Positions 17,607 to 25,383 of a stretch of DNA of 64,000 nucleotides are shown piece by piece (the stretch's first letter is position 1; every line of letters starts with the position of its first letter). The stretch lies in assembly GCA_002423285.1 (NCBI GenBank), contig DIVF01000024.1:10768-74767 (forward strand). The letters run 5' to 3'. The notes below the pieces were generated by a model. It saw only the letters and a list, made by a program, of their open reading frames with translations, was not told the origin of the DNA and did no database searches. The DNA comes from Micavibrio sp. UBA6139. Its GTDB lineage: Bacteria > Pseudomonadota > Alphaproteobacteria > Micavibrionales > Micavibrionaceae. The translations under genes and the position numbers were made by a program.

Positions 17607-17841
17607 TGATGGCGTCCAGCAGTCGTTGATAGGGGAAAAGACACTTAATTAAGAGCGTTATATCAGGGCGTTAAGTACCTGTAAAATGCCCCCCGTGCAA
17701 GAGGGCAATCGCATTGTGGATAAGGAAACTCACAGCCCGGCAACCCAGACATTACCGCAAATAACAATATAACCTATTGATATATATAATTAAAATATCC
17801 TGCGCCCAACCCTTAAAATGTAATTCTTTGGTAAGTGCTTG

Positions 17842-17850
17842 TGATATAAG
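17842..17850 (+). promoter_or_regulatory. Extended -10 element just before the LamG gene
   Basis: TGATATAAG (TGn-TATAAG) ends 8 nt before the ATG at 17859, so the transcript would start at or one or two bases before the start codon. No Shine-Dalgarno is present. Suggests a leaderless mRNA. Confidence 0.45.
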
Positions 17851-17858
17851 ATTAACTT

Positions 17859-19457
17859 ATGGGGCAATTTCACAAATTAATTATCGTTACAGGGTTGGCG
17901 CTGGTCATGCTGGGGTTTGGTTCCGGCACCGCGAACGCCGCATGCGTGAACCCTGCCGGGGTCACAGGTGAGGTCCTCTATAACAGCAGCAGCGACGCCT
18001 TTCAGGGCTGTACCACCAATGGCTGGGCGGCGTTTAATAAACTGAACCGATCCCCGTCCACATCCTGCACACACCCAACCGCCACACCAGGCGAGATTGT
18101 TTATAAAAGTGCCTATACAGCCTTCATGGGCTGCACCCTTGCCGGCTGGCAAGCCTTTAATCCACCGGCGGACCCTTGTGCGCCCGCCAACCCGGAAATC
18201 GGATCAGGCTGCCTGGATGGCACGATCTATGTCGGGAAAACACCGGATGGCAACGTCAAAATGTTCACGACCAGCGCCGGCGGTGTGGGACAAGCATGGA
18301 ATAATGGCAACTCTGCTAACTATGTTGATGTGGGGGGGCTGACCAATTGTACCACCGGCGCACAGGCCAGCTGTAATACGGGCCGCCTGAACACCCCCAT
18401 TATCGCCGCAGCCGATGCAAGCAGCGCTGGCGGATTCCAGACGCACAATGCTGCGACCTATTGTCACAACCTTGTCGAACATGGTTATTCCGACTGGTAC
18501 TTGCCTGCCTATCATGAATTGGCGATGCTTTACACCGCACGCAACGAAGGTGCTTTAGCAGGAACCTTTCCAACAGTGGACAGCTTCCCATCATCCTTGT
18601 TCTGGAGTTCGTCCGAATACAGCAACGTCGGCGCAATGCAGATCAACTTTGCGACAGGCGGCGGCTATCCATACAGCGCAGGTGCCAACGTCGATAAACG
18701 CTGGAGCTTTAAAGCACGTTGCGTTCGCAATGAACTGAGTGCCGTGGCCGTTGCAAGCGGTTTAATTGGCTATTGGAAATTTGATGATGGTCCGGGTTCG
18801 GCAACAGCCGTCGATTCATCTGGTCAAGGCAACACTGGAACCTTGACCAGCATGAACACCACCACGGCATGGGTTGGCGGTAAACAAGGTTACGCCCTGA
18901 ACTTTGATGGAACAGATGATCGAGTGAACGCCGGATCTGCGGCGGGCCTTGACAACATGGCAGCATCATCCGGCTGCGCGTGGACATACAGAACAGAATC
19001 CGGGGTGCCGACGCTCTTCCCAACCATTATGGACAAATCCGGTGATGCCAATGGCGAAAACGGATGGAACTTCTACCTCAACAACCACTTCATTATAAAT
19101 GAAGGCGAGACCACATCGTGGCCTGCCTATTACAATATCCACGGCGCGTATAAAGAACGTGACGGTGCTATTCCACATAACGGCACATGGCAACATGTCT
19201 GCTTTACGTGGGACGGCGATACCGGTTTCGCCGGGACAGAACTCTACGTGAACGGTGTTCTACTGACCTCTCTCGCTTACGCAGCTGATGTCGGCGGGCC
19301 ATATAACGATGCCGCCAATAGTCTGGGCATTGGCGGCCAAGCCGCGGGACTGTCTTCTCAATGGTTCAAAGGACGCCTGGATAACGTGCGTCTCTATAAC
19401 CGTGCCCTCAGCGGTGCTGAAGTGCTTGAAATTTATCAGTCAGAAGGCGGGCTATAA
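17859..19457 (+). CDS. Secreted protein: W/C repeats, Lcl (DUF1566-like) domain and LamG domain
   Basis: 532 residues. Signal peptide 1-27 (ends ANAAC). Two 40-residue repeats follow with the pattern G-E-[VI]-x-Y-[NK]...F-x-G-C...GW-x-A-FN. Next, around residues 110-290, is a domain with NAATYCHNLVEHGYSDWYLP, ELAMLY, FWSSSEYS and RCVRNE, the marks of Lcl/DUF1566 sugar-binding-like modules. Residues 295-525 are a LamG/concanavalin-like domain (GLIGYWKFDDG, LNFDGTDDRV, WQHVCFTWDG, ELYVNGVL, LDNVRLYNRALS). Likely an exported or surface adhesin-type protein binding polysaccharide. The binding partner is unknown. It has no close operon partner except the small ORF downstream. Confidence 0.78.
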   Translation: MGQFHKLIIVTGLALVMLGFGSGTANAACVNPAGVTGEVLYNSSSDAFQGCTTNGWAAFNKLNRSPSTSCTHPTATPGEIVYKSAYTAFMGCTLAGWQAFNPPADPCAPANPEIGSGCLDGTIYVGKTPDGNVKMFTTSAGGVGQAWNNGNSANYVDVGGLTNCTTGAQASCNTGRLNTPIIAAADASSAGGFQTHNAATYCHNLVEHGYSDWYLPAYHELAMLYTARNEGALAGTFPTVDSFPSSLFWSSSEYSNVGAMQINFATGGGYPYSAGANVDKRWSFKARCVRNELSAVAVASGLIGYWKFDDGPGSATAVDSSGQGNTGTLTSMNTTTAWVGGKQGYALNFDGTDDRVNAGSAAGLDNMAASSGCAWTYRTESGVPTLFPTIMDKSGDANGENGWNFYLNNHFIINEGETTSWPAYYNIHGAYKERDGAIPHNGTWQHVCFTWDGDTGFAGTELYVNGVLLTSLAYAADVGGPYNDAANSLGIGGQAAGLSSQWFKGRLDNVRLYNRALSGAEVLEIYQSEGGL

Positions 19458-19459
19458 GT

Positions 19460-19488
19460 TTGCGTCCCATGCTGAAATGCATTAGGAT
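19460..19488 (+). promoter_or_regulatory. Possible promoter touching the 19495 small gene
   Basis: TTGCGT-17 bp-TAGGAT, ending 6 nt before the ATG at 19495. Partial matches only, and TAGGA could instead be a ribosome site for the same start. Confidence 0.3.
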
Positions 19489-19494
19489 GAAAGC

Positions 19495-19674
19495 ATGAAA
19501 CCAAACTTTCGCTTATCACTGGCGCGTCTAACCGAATTGTTCGGCGAATCGAACCGCCCGGCACGGATGCAGAAAAGCTTTAATGCGGCCTCTGGCCATG
19601 CTGCCGCCGCCTCCCGCGCCTATATGGCGATGCGCTATCGCCCGCTGAACTGCCCGATGTTCAGTTTTCAGTAG
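19495..19674 (+). CDS. Small basic protein of 59 residues
   Basis: Reads MKPNFRLSLARLTELFGES..., arginine-rich and alanine-rich in the middle (AASGHAAAASRAYMAMRYRP) and ending NCPMFSFQ. AGGA lies 7 nt before the ATG, and a strong terminator follows 19 nt after the stop, which supports a real transcript. It matches no family I recognise. Either an independent small gene or the last gene of the LamG transcript. Confidence 0.5.
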   Translation: MKPNFRLSLARLTELFGESNRPARMQKSFNAASGHAAAASRAYMAMRYRPLNCPMFSFQ

Positions 19675-19692
19675 GAAAAACAAATCCTTAAC

Positions 19693-19716
19693 AACCCCGC
19701 TTCTGCGGGGTTTTTT
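19693..19716 (+). terminator. Rho-independent terminator after the 59-residue gene
   Basis: AACCCCGC-TTCT-GCGGGGTT stem followed by six T in total. Confidence 0.93.
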
Positions 19717-19740
19717 AATGCGCTGCAAGGTCATTTTTTC

Positions 19741-19769
19741 TTGAAAAAGCCCCCTCATTTTCCTATAAT
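19741..19769 (+). promoter_or_regulatory. Near-consensus sigma-70 promoter
   Basis: TTGAAA (19741-19746), a 17-bp spacer, then a perfect TATAAT (19764-19769). The expected transcription start is 19776, the A of the ATG of the next small gene, which would make that mRNA leaderless. Confidence 0.7.
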
Positions 19770-19775
19770 GGGAAC

Positions 19776-19991
19776 ATGAGAACAAGCTACGCAAAAATGA
19801 ATGCGCCAACCGCACCGCTGATGAATTACAGCTTCAGTCAGGTTGCTCTTATGATGAAGCCGGGCGTTATTTCCAGCCGCCTTCAATCCCGCACTCACGA
19901 CTCGTCCAGCCGCATGAATGATGCCCGCAAGACCTTTGCCGCTATCCGTGCCCTGACCCCGCACATGCAACAGCTGCGCTTTACCGCCTGA
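19776..19991 (+). CDS. Small protein of 71 residues, probably from a leaderless mRNA (or an sRNA gene)
   Basis: MRTSYAKMNAPTAPLMNYS..., with serine/arginine-rich middle (SSRLQSRTHDSSSRMNDARK) and ending MQQLRFTA. There is no Shine-Dalgarno. A strong promoter ends 6 nt before the ATG and a terminator lies at 20030-20056, so the transcription unit is about 280 nt and self-contained. A second in-frame ATG at 19797 would give a 64-residue product. No family recognised; a noncoding regulatory RNA from the same unit is the main alternative. Confidence 0.5.
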   Translation: MRTSYAKMNAPTAPLMNYSFSQVALMMKPGVISSRLQSRTHDSSSRMNDARKTFAAIRALTPHMQQLRFTA

Positions 19992-20029
19992 TTGACTTTG
20001 GTCAATTGAAAACCACGGCCAACCAGTTT

Positions 20030-20056
20030 AAAACGCTCGCATACCGCGGGCGTTTT
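20030..20056 (+). terminator. Rho-independent terminator of the 71-residue gene unit
   Basis: AAAACGCTCGC-ATACC-GCGGGCGTTTT stem (one G-U pair), followed by GCTTTTG. Confidence 0.85.
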
Positions 20057-20091
20057 GCTTTTGCGGCGACCGAATTATAAAGGTGAAAACC

Positions 20092-20985
20092 ATGCAAAGC
20101 ACATCCGCCGCGATCCCATCGCCCGCAACCGATTTTGGTGCCGATCACAAGGTTCAGGCCGCCGCATGGTTTAAATCCCTGCGCGATCAAATCTGCGCCG
20201 CATTCGAAACCATTGAAGATGATGCTCCGGCCTCCACGAAGACCGCACCCGCCGGACGTTTCACTCGCACCCCGTGGGACCGCGCCGAAGGCGGCGGCGG
20301 TGAAATGTCGCTGATGAAGGGCCGCGTCTTTGAAAAAGTCGGCGTCAATATCTCAACCGTTCACGGCCAATTCTCCGAATCCTTCGCCAAACAAATTCCC
20401 GGTGCTGATGAAAATGGCGGCCAGTTCTGGGCCAGCGGCATTTCACTGGTCGCCCATATGTGCAATCCCCACGTCCCTGCCGTTCACATGAACACCCGCA
20501 TGATCGTCACCAATCGCGGCTGGTTCGGTGGCGGTGCTGACCTGACCCCCATGTTCATGGATACCCACGCAACAGACCGCGACGATTTCCACGCTGCCCT
20601 GAAATCAGCCTGCGATACCCACGGCCCCGATGACTACGACAAGTTCAAAAAATGGTGCGATGAATATTTCTTCCTGCCCCACCGCAACGAACCACGCGGC
20701 GTTGGCGGAATCTTCTATGACTATGTCAACACCGCCGACTGGAGCCACGACTTCGCCTTCACGCAAAATGTCGGCAAAGCCTTCCTCGATATCTACCCCA
20801 AAATCGTCCGCCGCAACATGGACCGCCCCTGGACCGATGCCGACCGCGAACACCAACTCATCCGCCGTGGTCGCTATGTCGAGTTCAACCTGCTCTATGA
20901 CCGCGGAACAACCTTCGGCCTGAAAACAGGTGGCAATGTGGATGCGATTTTGATGTCCCTGCCGCCGGAAGTGAAGTGGCCGTAA
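20092..20985 (+). CDS. hemF: Oxygen-dependent coproporphyrinogen III oxidase
   Basis: Oxidative decarboxylation of coproporphyrinogen III to protoporphyrinogen IX in haem synthesis. 297 residues, the normal length for HemF. Diagnostic segments: NTRMIVTNRGWFGGGADLTP (in part), HRNEPRGVGGIFYDY, GRYVEFNLLYDRGTTFGL and the C-terminal LMSLPPEVKW. The ATG at 20092 has an AAAGGTG site; the GTG at 20083 lies inside that site and is rejected. Monocistronic. The oxygen-dependent form points to aerobic growth. Confidence 0.96.
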   Translation: MQSTSAAIPSPATDFGADHKVQAAAWFKSLRDQICAAFETIEDDAPASTKTAPAGRFTRTPWDRAEGGGGEMSLMKGRVFEKVGVNISTVHGQFSESFAKQIPGADENGGQFWASGISLVAHMCNPHVPAVHMNTRMIVTNRGWFGGGADLTPMFMDTHATDRDDFHAALKSACDTHGPDDYDKFKKWCDEYFFLPHRNEPRGVGGIFYDYVNTADWSHDFAFTQNVGKAFLDIYPKIVRRNMDRPWTDADREHQLIRRGRYVEFNLLYDRGTTFGLKTGGNVDAILMSLPPEVKWP

Positions 20986-20999
20986 TAAAAGGGTAAGGC

Positions 21000-21022
21000 C
21001 CAAGGGGGGATTCCCCCCTTGG
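21000..21022. repeat. G/C-block palindrome, copy 5
   Basis: CCAAGGGGGG-ATT-CCCCCCTTGG, 14 nt after the hemF stop. Confidence 0.8.
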
Positions 21023-21119
21023 AACCCCCGTACTTTGCGCCGAAGGCGTTATAGGAAAATAGAGCGTTGCCGCGATGTCGGTTATTGCCTGCGGCGCTGA
21101 AAAAAGAGACCGGGGTTCT

Positions 21120-21141
21120 AAAGGGGGCAATTGTCCCCTTT
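21120..21141. repeat. G/C-block palindrome, copy 6
   Basis: AAAGGGGGCAATTGTCCCCTTT upstream of the AT-rich membrane gene at 21200. The region between copies 5 and 6 has no gene. Confidence 0.75.
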
Positions 21142-21199
21142 GGCCTTACAGCGTAAGATTAAATCGTTGCAGGAAGTAAAAGCGTTTTCTTGAGGTCAA

Positions 21200-21562
21200 A
21201 TGAACTATCAGACAAGAGCATTTTTAAACTTCCTCGTGAGCGCCTGCAGCAACTTGCTGGGTCTCTTTTTTGCCAGTGTCGCCCTCCTTATCCCAAATAC
21301 ATGGATCATCCTAATCACCGCAGATATTTTTAACCTCGATATAGATGGGGGCGGGATATTAGGATTCATATTCACTCTTCCATTGGTTATCGTAATGACC
21401 ACATTTGCCGCCATAGTCATGAGCTGCATCGAGATATTTTTTATACGGAATGATTGGCTATATTCAAATTATGTAAAAATTACGTACGCTATCGCCTATT
21501 CAATGATATTGGCAATAACCATAACCGTCGTCTGCAGTACCATAAGCATGTGCTATATATAG
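21200..21562 (+). CDS. AT-rich hypothetical membrane protein
   Basis: 120 residues with three to four predicted transmembrane helices (LLGLFFASVALLIP, TWIILITADIF, ILGFIFTLPLVIVMTTFAAIV, MILAITITVVCSTISM). Codon use is clearly more AT-rich than the neighbours, and a palindrome copy lies on each side (21120 and 21573). A GAGG lies 5 nt before the ATG. No family recognised. Composition and flanks hint at recent acquisition. Confidence 0.6.
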   Translation: MNYQTRAFLNFLVSACSNLLGLFFASVALLIPNTWIILITADIFNLDIDGGGILGFIFTLPLVIVMTTFAAIVMSCIEIFFIRNDWLYSNYVKITYAIAYSMILAITITVVCSTISMCYI

Positions 21563-21572
21563 ACCGGGGTTT

Positions 21573-21592
21573 AAGGGGGCAATCGCCCCCTT
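21573..21592. repeat. G/C-block palindrome, copy 7
   Basis: AAGGGGGC-AATC-GCCCCCTT between the convergent 21200 gene and the CCA-adding enzyme gene; near identical to copy 9. Confidence 0.85.
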
Positions 21593-21600
21593 TATCTTAT

Positions 21601-22842
21601 TTACTTAATCATCTCTTTTGCCCGGTCCACACACGCGCCGTGGTCAGGCCTGAACTCCCATTCGATCCACCAGGTTTCAACCTGATCTAAAATCTCGCCC
21701 ATATGGGGTCCGGGTTCGACCCCCAGTTTTTGCAGGTCGGAGCCGGCGAGTGGGAATTTGGGGATGTCCCATTCGCGGATTAAGGCCAGATCATCATCGG
21801 AGATTTTGGCACCGCGCATGGCAGCCAGCAGAAGGATGGATTGCCCCCCGACTTCGCGCCCGTAATGATAGAGACGTTCGCGGATATTCATCGGGGCTTG
21901 GACAGCTTCAAACAGGGACTCAAAATTGCGACGTAACATCTTGGAGAGTAAGAGATATTCGTCGGCAATCTCAATTTTCTCTTCCCGTCCGCCACAAATA
22001 CAATAAAGCCGCGCGGCGACGGAACGGGTTTGAGAGCGATTTTGCAAGCCGATTAAGGCCCTTAGCGCATTATCATCAAATTCTGGGTTGGCAAGATCGG
22101 CCATAATTTCGTTGTCATACATAATCCGAAACGTATCGGCTGCATTTTCGGCACCGATAATTTTGAGGAATTCTTGAGTGATCCGCTCCCGCGACAGGGT
22201 TTTGATTTGAGGGGCGGCGTTTCGGCAGGCGGCTAGCGCGGATGGGTCCGGGGCCCCTGCTCCGTACTGGGCATGGAAACGGAAGAACCTTAGAATCCTT
22301 AAATAATCTTCGGCGATGCGTGTGGCGGGATCGCCGACGAAAACAACGCGGCGGGCTTCTAAATCAATAATTCCAGAACGTAGCGGATCGTAAACATTTC
22401 CCCACTCATCCATCAATAACGTGTTGATGGTGAAGTCGCGGCGGGCGGCGTCCTCTGCCCAGTCATCGGTGAAGGCGACAACGGCATGCCGACCGTTCGT
22501 TTCAACGTCCCGGCGTAACGTGGTGATTTCAAAGGATTTACCGTTAACAACCGCTGTCACAGTTCCGTGGTCGATGCCGGTTGGCACGACTTTAATCTGG
22601 GCGGCGCGTAAACGCTCTGCCACATCTTCCGGATGATGGGTGGTGGCCAGATCAACATCGACCACGGGCACGCCCAAAAGGGCGTTGCGAACACATCCAC
22701 CCACAAACATGATTTGGGGTTCGTCGGCATCGCCCTGAAGCGCGTCAAAAATCAGATCGGTTTCGGGGGAGTTTAACCAGTCGAGGGAAACATCATCCCC
22801 GGCCCCGGCGACCCGGTCGGTAATTCTTCTGACGCTGTTCAT
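21601..22842 (-). CDS. cca: CCA tRNA nucleotidyltransferase / poly(A) polymerase family
   Basis: Adds or repairs the 3' CCA of tRNA. 413 residues. Class II nucleotidyltransferase head: IMFVGGCVRNALLG, the metal-binding DVD in VPVVDVDLATTHHPEDV, FEITTLRRDVETNGRH, and the DWAEDAARRDFTINTLL segment, followed by the RIAEDYLRILRFFRFHAQYG neck. The C-terminal body is shorter than in Escherichia coli, as usual in Alphaproteobacteria. The ATG overlaps the stop of the DUF1285 gene (TGATG-like), indicating coupled translation, so the longer frame from 22881 is rejected. Confidence 0.92.
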   Translation of the reverse strand: MNSVRRITDRVAGAGDDVSLDWLNSPETDLIFDALQGDADEPQIMFVGGCVRNALLGVPVVDVDLATTHHPEDVAERLRAAQIKVVPTGIDHGTVTAVVNGKSFEITTLRRDVETNGRHAVVAFTDDWAEDAARRDFTINTLLMDEWGNVYDPLRSGIIDLEARRVVFVGDPATRIAEDYLRILRFFRFHAQYGAGAPDPSALAACRNAAPQIKTLSRERITQEFLKIIGAENAADTFRIMYDNEIMADLANPEFDDNALRALIGLQNRSQTRSVAARLYCICGGREEKIEIADEYLLLSKMLRRNFESLFEAVQAPMNIRERLYHYGREVGGQSILLLAAMRGAKISDDDLALIREWDIPKFPLAGSDLQKLGVEPGPHMGEILDQVETWWIEWEFRPDHGACVDRAKEMIK

Positions 22843-23327
22843 CAATTCTTGCCCTGTGGAACGTAACCCAGAATATGACATATACCCCGGCTGTTGAGGA
22901 CCATCCTATCATGATCCGGTGTGGCGTGTTCAACCAGCTTGTAAAAAACGGCGCGCGATATCCGGGCATAAAGACCGGAGCGGACATTCACATAAGGCAC
23001 CTGAACACCACCGCGTGGTTCGGCGCGCAATTCCAGAATATGGTCCGGCCCCAACGGCACGACATCGCCCATATTTCCGATCAGGTCGATGCCATCCTCC
23101 CGAATGTCATAATCAACAATGATAAAGGGGACATCATCCACCGTGACCGGATAACGGGATTCGGGAGAGCTGAGCCAATGCTGGCCATTCTCATCCACGC
23201 GCAGCCCCTTATCGGCGAAAAGTTTGGCCAAGGCAGGTCGTTTAATCTCCCCGCCGTCATGAAACCAGCGCCCGTCATAATCAATCCGGAAAAGCGGGGG
23301 TTTCTGTTCTTTTTCTGTGGGCTGCAT
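22842..23327 (-). CDS. DUF1285 family protein
   Basis: About 161 residues. It follows the DUF1285 layout: FRIDYDGRWFHDGGEIKRPALAKLF at the start (in part), YPVTVDDVPFIIVDYDI in the middle, and YARISRAVFYKLVEHA near the end. The family is widespread in Alpha- and Gammaproteobacteria with a beta-rich fold and no known enzyme activity. Start at the ATG 23327 (QPTEKEQ); a TTG at 23345 is less likely. Translationally coupled to cca downstream, as seen in many Alphaproteobacteria. Confidence 0.88.
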   Translation of the reverse strand: MQPTEKEQKPPLFRIDYDGRWFHDGGEIKRPALAKLFADKGLRVDENGQHWLSSPESRYPVTVDDVPFIIVDYDIREDGIDLIGNMGDVVPLGPDHILELRAEPRGGVQVPYVNVRSGLYARISRAVFYKLVEHATPDHDRMVLNSRGICHILGYVPQGKN

Positions 23328-23395
23328 AGCTTGGCCTGTCTGCAAAACGACTTATTCTTGATACTATCCTGATAAGCCCATCAGCAAAGGAAAAA

Positions 23396-24418
23396 ATGAT
23401 CGTGAGCAATTCGCCATCAAACGTCGGCACATCGTCGCATACCCCGGCCAGCATTGAAAAATCATTGGTGGAGACTGCCGTCCGCCTGACCGCCGCCCGC
23501 AAGGAAATCGGCAAGGTCATTTTCGGCCAGAATGATGTCGTTGACAAGGTTTTGATCACCCTGATGTCCGGCGGTCACGTTTTGTTGATCGGGGTTCCCG
23601 GTGTTGCGAAAACATTGCTGGTGGAAACCGTCGCCAATGTGATGGGCCTGTCATCCGCCCGTATCCAATGTACGCCCGATTTGATGCCTGCTGATATTCT
23701 GGGGTCCGAAGTTTTAGAAGAAGGCGATGACAATAAACGCCATTTCCGTTTTATCCGTGGTCCTGTCTTTACCCAATTCCTGATGGCCGATGAAATCAAC
23801 CGCGCATCGCCGCGCACGCAATCTGCCCTGCTGCAAGCCATGCAGGAAGGATCGGTCAGTATCTCAGGTCACAAACACGACCTGCCAAAACCGTTCCACG
23901 TTCTGGCGACACAAAACCCGATTGAACAGGAAGGCACCTATCCATTGCCTGAAGCGCAGCTTGACCGCTTCCTGATGCAAATCGATGTTGATTACCCGGA
24001 TTTAAACGCAGAGCGCGATATGCTACTGGCCACAACCACCAACCGCAAAGCGAAAGCGGAGTCCGTCTTCACCGAAAAAGATTTGCTGAACATGCAATCA
24101 CTGGTCCGCGATATGCCGATTGGTGAGAGTGTAGTTGAAGCCGTTTTGACCCTGGTACGCCGTGGCCGTCCGGGTGCGGATGCGACTGATCTGGTCAACA
24201 CCTATGTCAACTGGGCGCCGGGTCCGCGCGCCAGCCAAGCGTTAATGCTGGCCAGCCGTGCGCGTGCGCTACTGGATGGTCGCGCCGCGCCATCGGTCGA
24301 TGATGTGATTGATCTGGCAGAACCGATTTTAAAACACCGCATGGCGCTTCATTATCAAGCCCGCGCCGATGGTGTGACATTGAACGATGTCATCAAATCG
24401 ATGACCGACGGGCTGTAA
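23396..24418 (+). CDS. MoxR-type AAA+ ATPase
   Basis: 340-residue AAA+ chaperone-like ATPase of the MoxR/RavA clade. Walker A GVPGVAKT (66-73), Walker B FLMADEINRASPRTQ, sensor 1 VLATQNPIEQEGTYPLPEAQLDRF (in part) and the C-terminal lid helices. MoxR proteins usually act with von Willebrand A proteins encoded beside them to mature or activate membrane or periplasmic targets. It heads a four-gene operon with DUF58, BatA-type and vWA-like membrane proteins. Good AAAGGA site before the ATG. Confidence 0.93.
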   Translation: MIVSNSPSNVGTSSHTPASIEKSLVETAVRLTAARKEIGKVIFGQNDVVDKVLITLMSGGHVLLIGVPGVAKTLLVETVANVMGLSSARIQCTPDLMPADILGSEVLEEGDDNKRHFRFIRGPVFTQFLMADEINRASPRTQSALLQAMQEGSVSISGHKHDLPKPFHVLATQNPIEQEGTYPLPEAQLDRFLMQIDVDYPDLNAERDMLLATTTNRKAKAESVFTEKDLLNMQSLVRDMPIGESVVEAVLTLVRRGRPGADATDLVNTYVNWAPGPRASQALMLASRARALLDGRAAPSVDDVIDLAEPILKHRMALHYQARADGVTLNDVIKSMTDGL

Positions 24419-24426
24419 CCAGAACA

Positions 24427-25383
24427 ATGCGCCACCGCAGCGCCCGTCACAACAAATCCAGACTTCAGAACGGCCTGATCGCCGCGCTGACCCCGCTTAT
24501 CATGCGTCATCGTGCCGAAGATGCTGCCGGGGGCTTGCCTGCTTTGATGGCGGCGGCGGAAAAGGCTGTGACAACGCTCTACACGGGCGATCACCGCCAG
24601 CGTAAGGCGGGCAGCGGTGAAAAATTCTGGCAGTTCCGCGAATATGATTCATCGGACCGGCCCCAAGACATTGACTGGCGTCAAAGCGCCAAGGGCGACC
24701 GCGTCTTTATCCGTCAGAAAGAATGGCAAACCGCGCAGACCGTTTTATTCTGGGCGCAGAATGATCGCGGCATGAGCTTGCGCACCGGTCATGCGCTGGC
24801 CAGCAAACATGAAACCGCCGTGATTCTCTCCCTTGGTCTTGGGTTACTCCTGACCCGCGCGGGCGAGCGCATTGGCCCGATGGTTGAACCCGCCCGTGCA
24901 GGACGCAGCGAGATGGCCTTGCAACATCTGGGCGACGCATTATGCCGTATGCCAGAAACATTATCAGTGACACCGGAATTACCACGCGCCGAAAACCTGC
25001 CACGGCAATCGAGCATTATTCTAGCCGGAGATTTTTTACAATCGCCCGATGAAATTGACCGTGCCCTTGGCGTTCTGGCCGCGCAATCACCGCATGGTTT
25101 GATCTTTCAAATTCTCGACCCGGCGGAACATGACTTGCCCTATAATGGCCGGGTTATTTTCCGCCCCTTTGACGATAGCCGCGATTATTCAATCGCAAAT
25201 GTCCCGTCCATCCGTCAGGCCTATGCCACGCGGCTTCAAAACCATATTGAAACGGTGAAGGCGCTTGCCCGCCGCCATGGTTTTGGCCATGTCTTACATG
25301 TCACCCGTGATGATCCGCGCCATGCACTCTCCACTGCCTGGCAAATTCTGTCGCCGCAATTGCAACAGGATGGTGGAAAATGA
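24427..25383 (+). CDS. DUF58 domain protein
   Basis: 318 residues, cytosolic. Contains the DUF58 core GSGEKFWQFREYDSSDRPQDIDWRQSAKGDRVFIRQKE (given in pieces: FREYDSSD, IDWRQSAKGD), which resembles a vWA-related fold. Partner of MoxR ATPases in nearly all genomes. It starts 8 nt after the moxR stop and its own stop overlaps the next start (ATGA), so the genes are coupled. Confidence 0.9.
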   Translation: MRHRSARHNKSRLQNGLIAALTPLIMRHRAEDAAGGLPALMAAAEKAVTTLYTGDHRQRKAGSGEKFWQFREYDSSDRPQDIDWRQSAKGDRVFIRQKEWQTAQTVLFWAQNDRGMSLRTGHALASKHETAVILSLGLGLLLTRAGERIGPMVEPARAGRSEMALQHLGDALCRMPETLSVTPELPRAENLPRQSSIILAGDFLQSPDEIDRALGVLAAQSPHGLIFQILDPAEHDLPYNGRVIFRPFDDSRDYSIANVPSIRQAYATRLQNHIETVKALARRHGFGHVLHVTRDDPRHALSTAWQILSPQLQQDGGK

